DNA from: Catenulispora sp. MAP5-51
GTDB taxonomy: Bacteria > Actinomycetota > Actinomycetes > Streptomycetales > Catenulisporaceae
Assembly: GCF_041261205.1 (NCBI RefSeq)
Contig: NZ_JBGCCH010000002.1
Span: forward strand, 711,191 to 775,190
Direction of reading: 5' to 3'
Length of the DNA stretch: 64,000 nt
How positions within the stretch are numbered: the first letter of the stretch is position 1; the number at the start of each line of letters is the position of its first letter. This document shows, piece after piece, positions 52,040 to 60,524 of the stretch. The notes beneath the pieces were generated by a model. It worked only from the letters and a program-made list of their open reading frames with translations, did not search any database and was not told the origin of the DNA. The position numbers and the translations under genes are program-made.

Positions 52040-52325
52040 TCACCTACCGATATTGACCCAGGCGTTGTTCGCCCGGCTCCATAGCTCGTTCTGGATTGTG
52101 TCGCTGATATTGATGGGGCTATTGGTGCAGTTCGCGACACACACCGCCGACATCTTGACGGCCTAAGGCATCACATTTCCGCCATCGTATTCGGGATAGA
52201 CAACATAGGCGACCGTTTGACCCCTGGTACTCACTGCGGCCTTGATCTGGCTCTCGTAAGTCAACATATTCGGGTTCAGAACCTTGATTCCGGCGATCGA
52301 GAAGGCGTTGGTCGCCCGGCTGCAC
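52040..52325 (-). pseudogene. Broken DNA/RNA non-specific endonuclease toxin, C-terminal part
   Basis: Minus strand: RATNAFSIAGIKVLNPNMLT, YESQIKAAVSTRGQTVAYVV, YPEYDGGNVMP, an in-frame TAG (52163-52165), then AVKMSAVCVANCTNSPINIS and a final NNAWVNIGR stop. This matches the C-terminal half of Endonuclease_NS_2-type toxins (N-x-x-M..E; V.Y.V.P.Y.G...P). The half with the DRGH catalytic motif is missing. It ends 44 bases before the SMI1/KNR4 start, the normal toxin-immunity order. Confidence 0.7.
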
Positions 52326-52745
52326 GTCAAGAACTTCGATCGCTCGCCATCCGCGAGCCCGCCGCCGCTACGGAAGCGACAGAATAGACATATGAACGCC
52401 GACTCATCGGGGATCCGGACGCCACTGATCTGCTTGCTTACCGAGCTCGTGCAGGGGCGTGTCCGCGTCCGCCGCGCCGTCGGCCTTGGCTCCGCCGCGA
52501 TCCTTGCCGACAGCACCGCCCTCGAGATCTAACCGCGTGCACGCTGGACGTACGGCAGGGGCTTCTCCGGCTCAGAATGGCGCTCGCGCCGTCGCAAACC
52601 GAAACCCCCACCGCGTCTGCGACGTGAAGGCTCACCGATCCGGGGTGGGCGCGCCGTCAGGTACTCACCCGCAAACCGGAAGATCAGCCATACCCCCTTT
52701 GAGCTGCGAAGGTAAGCGCCAGCTAAGACAGTAGACGCTCCGGAA

Positions 52746-52983
52746 ATGCTCCATACCCTGCTGCTTCAGCCCGTTCTTGCCGAGCTGGCTAGGGCGAAGC
52801 GGCCCTCGGACATGGGCCGGCGCGGGTTGACCGCGCTTTTCTGGTCAACTATCCGACCCGTAGGGCACCCTCCGGCTGGAGATGGACGAGTGGCTCGACT
52901 TCGCCATGCTCACCACGCCCCATCCCCGGACCCCGGCCAGCACGGTCGGCCAGCCAGCAACGGAGTCCCGTCATGCCCGTTGA
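52746..52983 (+). mobile_element. Tn3-family transposase, C-terminal remnant
   Basis: MLHTLLLQPVLAELARAKRP, RRGLTALFWSTIRPVG, then after a frameshift TLRLEMDEWLDFAMLTTPHP and a stop. RRGLTxLFWxxIxPYGxxxLxMxxRLD is the conserved end of Tn3 transposases. Catalytic parts are absent. Nothing else is clear in 52326-53290. Confidence 0.72.
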
Positions 52984-53290
52984 ACAGTACGGACACTGGA
53001 TCAGAGCCGCCGGCACCCCCGCCTTCGCGCAGGACGGCCCCCCGGCCGCGGGGCTTGCACTCGCGTGCGCCCTGCACGCCCTCAACGAGAACTCCAAGGC
53101 CGTCGAGCAGTGCCCCGCCGCCGTGGTGCTGACCGTCTCCGGCCCGGCGCAAGCCGCGCCAGGCTAGGTCGTGCCACTCGCACCGCCGAGAATGCGCGCT
53201 GCGGCCGCTCACGGAGTGTGGTCCAGAGGCACACGAGATCGCTACACGCTGTCACCTAAAGTGATTCAGTAGTGACCGGATCGATCAACT

Positions 53291-56200
53291 GTGCTAATTT
53301 TGCGAGTCGTGTATATCAGAGCACACATACACTCAGCCACCCGTACACGTCTCCTGATCACCCTTCTGCTGGCGTTGGGCCTGGTCTCAACAGCCAACAT
53401 CCCGGCCTCCGCGAGCACAGGTGGACAGAACGTGCGATCCGTGCGCACGTTCGAAGCACCCCTCACCGTAGACCGCGACTCGACGCTTCATCGCTTGATG
53501 GCAGGAGCGGATCCGACGAGTCTCGGGCTGCACGCCCCGGCCAAGGTGGACACCAGCAAGTTCCACCAGGCGGATGTCGATCGGATTACCAGGCAGCACA
53601 CAGCCGTCGTCAGCGCCGACTCGATGAGCAAGGCCGGGACGGCGCAACCGAACGCAGTCCCAAACCCGCCACCGTTGAGCGTGGCCGACTGCAAAGCGGC
53701 GGTCCAGGCCTCAGGCAACGACTTCTACGTCGCTTCGCGCTACGACATCTGCCAGTCGGACAACTTGTTCTTCCAGTTCCTGCAGAACGGCCAGGTGATC
53801 GGGGGCCTCGTCTACAGCAGGACGATCATCGGCACCTCGGCCGGCATGCCGACAGAGCCGGAGCGCCAACTCTTCTTCACCGTCACCCTGGACAGCCTCT
53901 CTCCGATCGGCACTGTCGACTCGGACATGCTGTTCACCCCGTCATGGTCGGTGACGAACGTCTACGGACCCGCGCCCACAAGGTCGGGCTCGGACAGCGC
54001 CTGGATGCTGTCCGATCTCATCGCGAACGGCACCACATCGAACACATGGACCTACAACACCACCGCCGGCAGCGGGCAAGGATCCGATGACGTGTACTCC
54101 GACCTAGCAGAGTTCACTCTCGGCTTCGTCCCAGGGCCAGGTTGGTCATGTGTGCAGTGTGACCCCGTCTCGACCGTACCGATGGCGATGCGCTGGGACA
54201 ACGCCAGTTACGCCAGCTACGTAGCCTCGCCGTTCGGAGGAGCGATCTTCCCATACCTGGTAGCGCTGCAGTACGACACCAACGGCAATGAGGGCGCAGT
54301 TGCCAAACACATATACACAGCCTGCGGAAACCCAGCTGCCACCTTCCCGACCAACCCGGCTAAGGCGGTTCCGGGCTGCGACGCCGACCACCCCCTTCAT
54401 CGACTGAACACCACCACCCTCCTTCAGCGCTACAAAGACAATCGCAATTTCGCAAGAGCCACCTGCCGCGCACAGTGGGGTGCCCAGTACAGCCAGGGAA
54501 ACACTCTGGACTGCGACGAGTATCCCTTCGCTCTCACCTACGAAGGCGCTGCACAAAATAAGTACGAACCGGCCACGCCGGCCAATAACTACTCGGCGAT
54601 GCCGCTCAACAAGAGCCAGAACGATTCGGCGGGCAACGCGCTGATCAACTTCCTTCGCTGGCAGCGGGTTCTGACCACGCAGACTGACGACGGCTTCTAC
54701 GTGACGATCACCGGTGTGGCCGGTCCTCCTCCGCCGCCGCCCGCCGTCGATCCGCTCACCGTGGGACGGATCAACGGCTCGCTCGTGCGGGCCTCCCACA
54801 TCGATGCTCTAACGGACAGCCGGCTGGCGGCCGAGATGTCGAACATGGCGAATCTGCACATGAACACCGTGGTCCTCGAGTCCAGCGTCGACATCGACGA
54901 TCTCCAGGCCGGCGGGGTCCCGACCGCTTCCTATCCGAACGCCCTGCAATATCACCGGTCCACCCAGACCGACGTCGTCGGCCGACTACTTTCCGCGGCA
55001 GACGCCGCTGGAATCCACGTACTGATCGGGCTGGCCGCCGACGACAGGTGGCTACAGAACGTCAACGACGCGTCGGCGACACGGACCGACGCGGACGCGT
55101 CCCGCGAGACGGCTGACGACCTGTGGACGCTCTACGGCTCGCACGCCTCATTCGGTGGCTGGTACCTGCCGCTCACCGTGGACAACATCCATTTCGCCTC
55201 TGCTACGGCCCAGACGAACCTGGTGAACTACTACGACACCATCACCGAAGAACTGCGGGCAATCACCGGCGACCTCACCGTCGCGACCGCCGCGAACTTC
55301 GATGCCGTCGACACGTCGCTCCCCGGCTGGCAGGACAGCACCGCCTATGCCGCAACATGGCAGAGCATCCTGCCCCAAGCGGATCTGGATATCGTCGACC
55401 TGCAGGACGGCGTCGGCGACCAGCATGCCAGCGCGGCCACCATGGGCACCTGGTTCACAGCGATGGGGGACGCGTTCAGCGCTGCGGGCGGAAACACAGA
55501 GCTGTACTCCGGCTCGCAGACATACGTCGCCGACGCCTCTGGGCGCACGACGCCGGCGGGTGTGAAGACGATAGTGGCCGACATCAACGCCACGAAAACC
55601 GCGGCATACACGGACTGGTCCGCGTCTTACCTCGACTACCTGTCCCCGGACTCCGGCTATAACGCGGACAACGGCTCCTTCACCCAGGCGTACGCCGACT
55701 GGGCCGCCACGGGCACTGGCGACGGCGGCGATGGAGACGCGCCACCAACCACGCCGACCGGCGTGACCGCAACCGCCATCGATGCCCAGAACATCAAGGT
55801 GACGTGGTCAGCCTCGACCGATCCCAAACTGCCCGTCGCCGGCTACAAGATCATCCGCAATGGCAATCCGATCGCCACACTCATCGGTACAACAACTACT
55901 TACACCGATTCGCAGCTGATCGGCTCCACCGCATACACCTACAAGATTCAGGCATTCGACGGTGCTGGAAACACTTCTGCATCAAGCAGCAACGCGACCG
56001 CCACGACATCGGTCACTCCGACCGCAGTGACAAACTACGCCCGATGCGGTGCGGCAGCAGGCGCACCCGGGTGCTCCTACACCAGCGACTACAAGGCTGA
56101 CGTCGCAGGTTACCCAGACGACTTCGACACGAAGCTGACAGACGGCGTCATGGGCACTGCGGCACTGGGTACCGCTTGGCAGGGACGAGATCTCGGGAAC

Positions 56201-56509
56201 TACTCCTTCACTGTCGACCTGGGCACGACCAAGAGCATCACGCAGATCAAGAGCGACTGGCTGCAACTGCGGCAAGACGCGGTCTGGGACTCGGCGTACC
56301 TGCCCGCCTACCTGGACTTCTCCACCTCCACCGACGGCACCAACTGGACGGACGTCGGGCTGGTCCCGGAGCCGATGACCAGCGCGACCGCTCAGACCAA
56401 AACCTACAAACTACTGAACCTGAACACCGTCGGGCGCTATGTCAAGGTCACCGTGACCGCGCGACCGGGATGGACCATGACCGACGAACTGCAGGTATAC
56501 GGGAACTGA
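53291..56509 (+). CDS. Secreted NucA/NucB-type nuclease fused to DUF4434-like, FN3 and discoidin domains
   Basis: A 1072-residue exported protein. A signal peptide (LLITLLLALGLVSTANIPASA, ~20-40) is followed by a poorly conserved region, then a NucA/NucB deoxyribonuclease-like domain (~350-480) with the catalytic CDEYPFA at 408-414 and YSAMPLNKSQNDSAGNALINFLRWQRVLTTQTDDGFYV. A Pro-rich linker leads to a DUF4434-like TIM-barrel domain (~488-800; LVRASHIDALTDSRLAAEMSNMANLHMNTVVLES; FGGWYLPLTVDN at 622-632). Then one fibronectin type III domain (~818-905) and an F5/8 type C (discoidin) carbohydrate-binding domain (~917-1072). Start at GTG; a second GTG six codons later is possible. A clear terminator follows. 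Confidence 0.82.
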   Translation: MLILRVVYIRAHIHSATRTRLLITLLLALGLVSTANIPASASTGGQNVRSVRTFEAPLTVDRDSTLHRLMAGADPTSLGLHAPAKVDTSKFHQADVDRITRQHTAVVSADSMSKAGTAQPNAVPNPPPLSVADCKAAVQASGNDFYVASRYDICQSDNLFFQFLQNGQVIGGLVYSRTIIGTSAGMPTEPERQLFFTVTLDSLSPIGTVDSDMLFTPSWSVTNVYGPAPTRSGSDSAWMLSDLIANGTTSNTWTYNTTAGSGQGSDDVYSDLAEFTLGFVPGPGWSCVQCDPVSTVPMAMRWDNASYASYVASPFGGAIFPYLVALQYDTNGNEGAVAKHIYTACGNPAATFPTNPAKAVPGCDADHPLHRLNTTTLLQRYKDNRNFARATCRAQWGAQYSQGNTLDCDEYPFALTYEGAAQNKYEPATPANNYSAMPLNKSQNDSAGNALINFLRWQRVLTTQTDDGFYVTITGVAGPPPPPPAVDPLTVGRINGSLVRASHIDALTDSRLAAEMSNMANLHMNTVVLESSVDIDDLQAGGVPTASYPNALQYHRSTQTDVVGRLLSAADAAGIHVLIGLAADDRWLQNVNDASATRTDADASRETADDLWTLYGSHASFGGWYLPLTVDNIHFASATAQTNLVNYYDTITEELRAITGDLTVATAANFDAVDTSLPGWQDSTAYAATWQSILPQADLDIVDLQDGVGDQHASAATMGTWFTAMGDAFSAAGGNTELYSGSQTYVADASGRTTPAGVKTIVADINATKTAAYTDWSASYLDYLSPDSGYNADNGSFTQAYADWAATGTGDGGDGDAPPTTPTGVTATAIDAQNIKVTWSASTDPKLPVAGYKIIRNGNPIATLIGTTTTYTDSQLIGSTAYTYKIQAFDGAGNTSASSSNATATTSVTPTAVTNYARCGAAAGAPGCSYTSDYKADVAGYPDDFDTKLTDGVMGTAALGTAWQGRDLGNYSFTVDLGTTKSITQIKSDWLQLRQDAVWDSAYLPAYLDFSTSTDGTNWTDVGLVPEPMTSATAQTKTYKLLNLNTVGRYVKVTVTARPGWTMTDELQVYGN

Positions 56510-56520
56510 AATAGTAGCCT

Positions 56521-56548
56521 GGTGTGGGCCCGCTTACGGGCCCACACC
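56521..56548 (+). terminator. Terminator after the secreted nuclease fusion gene
   Basis: Perfect 12-pair stem GGTGTGGGCCCG / CGGGCCCACACC with a 4-base loop, 11 bases past the stop codon. Confidence 0.85.
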
Positions 56549-56573
56549 GCAAATCCCGCCGGAGCAGCCTCAC

Positions 56574-57131
56574 ATGGCCCAGCCAGTTCGCACGGTGACC
56601 GATGAGGTCGTCGTCTCCTACCACCGCTTCAACCTCGAAGACGCCGACCGCAACAACGTCGAGGAACCGCCGTCACATGACTGGCTCCCTCAAGACAATC
56701 TGACCGTGCGCCAAGGCATCGTCTACATGGTGAGCCCGGGACACACCTTCTCCGCCCTGGTCACCATGCAGGCCTGGTCCGAAGAGCCGCCCATGCAACC
56801 AGAGGGCCTGTGGGAGACCACAGCTGACCTGGAAATGGTTTGCCGCTCAGGAATCGTCACCACGGTCAACGGAACGAGAGACCACCGCACCGCACCGCTC
56901 CTTCTGAGCGACGGGCCGATGGTGTACCACCTCCGCGTCAACTCCCGCGGGCACGAGCGCATGCGTGAGCTGGAAGGCGGCGGTGGCATCCCGGAAGAGG
57001 GCGAAGAAGACCGCCCCGGGGAGGAATACCTCTTCCAGTTTTGGCCCGCGCGGCCCATCCCGGACGAGCTCGCACCACCATCCCACCCGAAGCGGTCGCC
57101 CCGAGTCCCGGACGCGTTGCGACAGCATTGA
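56574..57131 (+). CDS. Hypothetical protein
   Basis: A 185-residue cytosolic protein that I do not recognise. Its middle is beta-rich (VRQGIVYMVSPGHTFSALVTMQAW; WETTADLEMVCRSGIVTTVNG; PMVYHLRVNSRGHERMREL), and its end is acidic then Pro-rich (EGGGGIPEEGEEDRPGEEYLFQFWPARPIPDEL). Three-base periodicity and codon bias fit a real gene. It follows the nuclease fusion gene after a terminator, so separate transcription is likely. No signal peptide or membrane segment. Confidence 0.6.
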   Translation: MAQPVRTVTDEVVVSYHRFNLEDADRNNVEEPPSHDWLPQDNLTVRQGIVYMVSPGHTFSALVTMQAWSEEPPMQPEGLWETTADLEMVCRSGIVTTVNGTRDHRTAPLLLSDGPMVYHLRVNSRGHERMRELEGGGGIPEEGEEDRPGEEYLFQFWPARPIPDELAPPSHPKRSPRVPDALRQH

Positions 57132-57622
57132 ACAGTGGATAGACCCATCCCCGACATCCCGTGCCAGTGGCCGATCGGCAACTTCTGCGTCGCCTTGACC
57201 TTGCCGGTGTCGGCGTCGCGGAACTGCAGGGTTGTGGCCACTGCTCCGTCGACCCGGTTGGCGTCGAACGCTGGATCCCACCACATTGGACCCGATCTGG
57301 ACGACGAACCCAAAGGCAGCATCGGCCAACAGTACGCCGTCGCCGTCAGCGGAACCCGCGTCGTCATCAGGTGCCAACCAGGTCACCGCATCGCATCGGA
57401 CCATACCGGCTTGGTCACCCAGCCCGCCGGAAGGTTCACCGGCTCGGCTGCTGTCACCGGCCGCTCCTCCATTCAGCCTCGTTTCAAACGTTGCCTGCGA
57501 TAGAGCCGTCGACAAGAGAACCGCACTGTAGCCCCGCACGAGGCTCACGCGACTTGCCGTGACCCGAAACGCCCGTTTTCCCGGCCCATGTGGTTGACCC
57601 GCATCGCAACCGGCCGTACGCG
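57132..57622. other. Gap with probable decayed coding DNA
   Basis: On the minus strand a protein-like stretch (DGAVATTLQFRDADTGKVKA; TQKLPIGHWHGMSGMG) spans roughly 57130-57290, with frame breaks. No family is assigned. Confidence 0.35.
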
Positions 57623-58352
57623 ATGCACCGCTCAACCGTGTGGGAGACCGCTTTGACGATCCAACCCGCCCTGCCGTTCCCCGAGCTCGATCCCCTCACC
57701 GCCGATCTACCGCTGTCGGTGTGGACCACCGGCCAGCAGGACTCCAGGACGCAGCGCCGCGGACGCTACCTCCCGGCCTCCATGGCTCACCCCGGCAAGA
57801 TGCTGCCGGCCATCGCCCGGCAGGCCATCGAGCACTACACCAGCCCTGACGACCTGGTCATCGACCCGATGTGCGGCATCGGCACCACGTTGGTGGAGGC
57901 GATCCACACGGGTCGCGACGCGATCGGCGTGGAATACGAGCAGCGCTGGGCGGACCTGGCCTTGGACAACATCGGCCATGCCGCCGACCGGGGCGCGACC
58001 GGCGGGGCGACGGCTATCTGCGGCGACGCCCTGCACATCGATGAGCTCGTCTCCCCCGACGTTCACGGCCGAGCCGCGCTCGTTCTGACATCCCCGCCGT
58101 ACGGGAGCTCGGTGCATGGGCAGGTCCGCTCCACCCGCGACACCGGGCGGCCGAACGTGGAGAAGTTCGACCACCACTACAGCCGCGACCCTGCCAACCT
58201 CGCCCATCGCAGCCTCGAGGACCTGATGGCCGGCTTCACCGAAATCCTGACCAGCTGCCGCAAGCTGCTCAAGCCCGGCGGGTTCCTGGCGGTCACCGCC
58301 CGTCCCATTCGGCGGGGCGGGGCGTTGGTCGACATCCCCACGATGGCTCAAA
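57623..58352 (+). pseudogene. DNA/RNA methyltransferase (TRM11/N6_N4 type), 3'-truncated
   Basis: The first ~240 residues read as an intact amino-group methyltransferase: DLPLSVWTTGQQDSRTQRRGRYLPAS, motif I DDLVIDPMCGIGTTLVEAI, AIGVEYEQRWADLALDNI, and the catalytic SPPYGS after AALVLTS. Relatives continue for another 80-100 residues after the strand FLAVTARPIRRGGALVDIPTM; here similarity stops near 58345 and a different frame (KCVDGQEDLARKRIEQALDW...STPERP, stop at 58469) takes over, like the tail of another gene. The start is uncertain (GTG 57590, ATG 57623 or TTG 57653). It may have been a genome or tRNA modification enzyme. Confidence 0.72.
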
Positions 58353-58637
58353 TGCGTCGACGGCCAAGAGGACCTCGCCCGCAAGCGCATCGAACAGGCC
58401 CTGGACTGGACGGAGGACACCGAAGAGAAGGACATCAACGAGAAGCCCTCGACGCCCGAACGGCCCTGAACGTGGGCGCGCATAGGGCGCGATCTTCGAT
58501 AAATCATGATCAAAGTCGCGCCCGAGTACGACACGGCACTCGAACCAGGATCGCACTAGAAATGGCGCCGACATGCCGCGCAAGCCCCTGACCAGGGAAA
58601 GGAGGTTCCCCGAGCGGGGAACCAGAACACTCGTTCG

Positions 58638-58710
58638 TAGGGCGCGTGGGACTCGAACCCACAACCCACGGGTTAAAAGCCCGCTACTCTGCCAGTTGAG
58701 CTAGCGCCCC
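58638..58710 (-). tRNA. tRNA-Lys (anticodon TTT)
   Basis: A 73-base cloverleaf: acceptor GGGGCGC/GCGCCCT, D-arm AGCTCAACTGGCAGAGT, anticodon loop CTTTTAA, T-arm GTGGGTTCGAGTCCCAC. CCA is not encoded. Its 3' end points towards the accessory region, the usual side for integration events. Confidence 0.95.
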
Positions 58711-58905
58711 ACACACGCCCCGGCGTGTGTCGCGTACCAGGGTAGCGGGTCGGTCGTCGTTAGCAGAACCGGTTACGGATTCGCCCCGGGGCGCGCCCGC
58801 CGGACGGGCGTACGCCCGGGGCCGCTAATCATTTTGGCACCGGGCTGATCGTGCTCTATGCTTCAACTCGTCCCCGACGGACGGATGGACGTTGAGGGCA
58901 GACCA

Positions 58906-58978
58906 GCCCCCATCGTCTAGAGGCCTAGGACGCCGCCCTTTCAAGGCGGTAACACGGGTTCGAATCCCGTTGGGGGTA
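58906..58978 (+). tRNA. tRNA-Glu (anticodon TTC)
   Basis: A 73-base cloverleaf: acceptor GCCCCCA/TGGGGGT, anticodon loop CTTTCAA with TTC, T-arm ACGGGTTCGAATCCCGT. The first of a Glu-Asp-Phe run on the plus strand. Confidence 0.95.
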
Positions 58979-59096
58979 CGCGACACCAGCGAGGCAGAAA
59001 CGCGGTTATGAACCGCGGCGGTAATCCGATATGCTCTACCGGGCGGTCGGGAAACCGGCCGAACAGGTGAAGCAAGGCAGTGCAAGTACATACCAA

Positions 59097-59171
59097 GGTC
59101 CCGTGGAGCAGCTAGGAGTGCTCGCCACCCTGTCAAGGTGGAGGCCGCGGGTTCAAATCCCGTCGGGACCG
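59097..59171 (+). tRNA. tRNA-Asp (anticodon GTC)
   Basis: A 75-base cloverleaf: acceptor GGTCCCG/CGGGACC, anticodon loop CTGTCAA, T-arm GCGGGTTCAAATCCCGT, discriminator G as expected for tRNA-Asp. Confidence 0.95.
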
Positions 59172-59177
59172 CACACG

Positions 59178-59201
59178 AAGAGCCGCCGCAAGGCGGCTCT
59201 T
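59178..59201 (+). terminator. Terminator after tRNA-Asp
   Basis: Perfect 10-pair stem AAGAGCCGCC / GGCGGCTCTT with a GCAA loop, followed by CTGCGTT. Confidence 0.85.
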
Positions 59202-59297
59202 CTGCGTTGCCGGGCCTGGCCGGCCCCCTGGCGGAACGCGGTGATCGGCTCAGGCGTTCACAGTTCGAACCGTCAGCGCGAGGGGAAACGGGGAGAC

Positions 59298-59699
59298 ATG
59301 CGCTTCATCCTGAACATCATCTGGCTGGTGCTCTGCGGCTTCTGGATGGCCGTGGGCTACGTGGTGGCAGGCCTCATCTGCTGTGCGCTGATCATCACCA
59401 TCCCCTGGGGCCTGGCCTCCTTCCGCATAGCGAACTACGCCCTGTGGCCCTTCGGCCGGACGATCGTCGCCAAGCCCACCGCCGGCGCCATGTCCTTCAT
59501 CGGGAACATCATCTGGTTCCTGGTCGCCGGCCTGTGGCTGGCCATCGGCCACGCGGTCACCGGCGTTCTGCTGTGCCTGACCATCATCGGCATCCCGCTG
59601 GGCATCGCGAACTTCAAGCTGATCCCGGTCTCCCTGGCCCCGCTCGGCAAGGAGATCGTGACCAGCCGCGAGGCGGACTTCCGGTACGGATACCGCTGA
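59298..59699 (+). CDS. YccF domain membrane protein
   Basis: A 133-residue inner-membrane protein made of two YccF repeats: RFILNIIWLVLCGFWMAVGYVVAGLICCALIITIPWGLASFRIANYALWPFGR and SFIGNIIWFLVAGLWLAIGHAVTGVLLCLTIIGIPLGIANFKLIPVSLAPLG. Each repeat has two helices and the IPxGxAxFK/R signature. The ATG follows GGGAGAC. It lies between tRNA genes; its role is unknown across bacteria. Confidence 0.92.
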   Translation: MRFILNIIWLVLCGFWMAVGYVVAGLICCALIITIPWGLASFRIANYALWPFGRTIVAKPTAGAMSFIGNIIWFLVAGLWLAIGHAVTGVLLCLTIIGIPLGIANFKLIPVSLAPLGKEIVTSREADFRYGYR

Positions 59700-59823
59700 G
59701 CGCGTCAGCGGATCGGCGCCGATCGCGCGGGATCACACGGGTTCGCTCAACCCGGTGGGAGACACCCCCCGCGATCCGGTATGCTGTTCGAGGTGTCCGG
59801 GAGACCGGGCGCTTTCGCAGTAA

Positions 59824-59897
59824 GGCCAGGTAGCTCAGTTGGTACGAGCGTCCGACTGAAAATCGGAAGGTCGGCGGTTCGACCCCGCCCCTGGCCA
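59824..59897 (+). tRNA. tRNA-Phe (anticodon GAA)
   Basis: A 74-base cloverleaf: acceptor GGCCAGG/CCTGGCC, D-arm AGCTCAGTTGGTACGAGC, anticodon loop CTGAAAA, T-arm GGCGGTTCGACCCCGCC, discriminator A. Confidence 0.95.
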
Positions 59898-59914
59898 CCT
59901 CGAAGAAGGACTGC

Positions 59915-59944
59915 AGAACCCCGTCGGGTGACCGGCGGGGTTCT
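59915..59944 (+). terminator. Terminator after tRNA-Phe
   Basis: AGAACCCCGTCGG / CCGGCGGGGTTCT pair over 13 positions (one G-U), loop GTGA, then TTCGTTT. Confidence 0.88.
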
Positions 59945-60018
59945 TTCGTTTCCAGTTCACCCGGAGAGGAAAGTGAGTACCGTTGGCGGGCGACACGGAG
60001 CCGGACAGGGGGAACGCG

Positions 60019-60489
60019 ATGCGGCGTGCGATGGTCGTGACGGTGTCCAACCGGGCGGCTAAGGGGGTGTACGCCGACACCACGGGGCCGATCATCGTGG
60101 AGCGGCTGACCGAGCTCGGATTCGCCGCCGCGGGGCCCGAGGTGGTGCCCGACGGAGCCCCGGTGGAGGCCGCGCTGCGGCGCATGCTCTCGCTCGGCTA
60201 CGACGCCATCATCACCACCGGCGGGACCGGGATCTCGCCGACGGATCAGACCCCGGAGATGACGCGGCGGGTACTCGACTACGAGGTGCCGGGCATCGCT
60301 GAGGCGATCCGGGCCGAGGGGCTGCCGAAGGTTCCCACCGCCGCCCTGTCACGGGCGACCGCCGGCGTCGCGGGGCACACGCTCATCGTCAACCTTCCCG
60401 GCTCCGCCGGCGGAGTCCGGGACGGCATGGCCGTGCTCGGCCGGATCCTCGGGCACGCGCTCGACCAGCTGCGCGGGGGCGACCACTGA
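60019..60489 (+). CDS. Molybdenum cofactor biosynthesis protein MogA/MoaB family
   Basis: A 156-residue molybdopterin-binding protein: VTVSNRAAKGVYADTTGPIIVERL at the N-terminus, then YDAIITTGGTGISPTDQTPEMTRRVLDYEVPGIAEAIRAEGL with the TTGGTG nucleotide motif, SRATAGVAGHTLIVNLPGSAGGVRDGM, and a last helix. MogA-type enzymes adenylate molybdopterin. The frame is open 12 codons upstream (TTG), but the ATG has CAGGGGGAA before it. Followed closely by the RimJ-like and SepX/GlpR genes, a conserved actinobacterial order linking cofactor and divisome genes. Confidence 0.92.
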   Translation: MRRAMVVTVSNRAAKGVYADTTGPIIVERLTELGFAAAGPEVVPDGAPVEAALRRMLSLGYDAIITTGGTGISPTDQTPEMTRRVLDYEVPGIAEAIRAEGLPKVPTAALSRATAGVAGHTLIVNLPGSAGGVRDGMAVLGRILGHALDQLRGGDH

Positions 60490-60524
60490 ACCGGCCCGCC
60501 GGCTGGGGCGCGGCCTGGCCGGCC

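Noticed and set aside
52973..53167. A 64-codon open frame starting MPVEQYGHWI
   Set aside because: Short, Ala/Pro-rich, overlaps the end of the Tn3 remnant and has no recognisable family or ribosome site.
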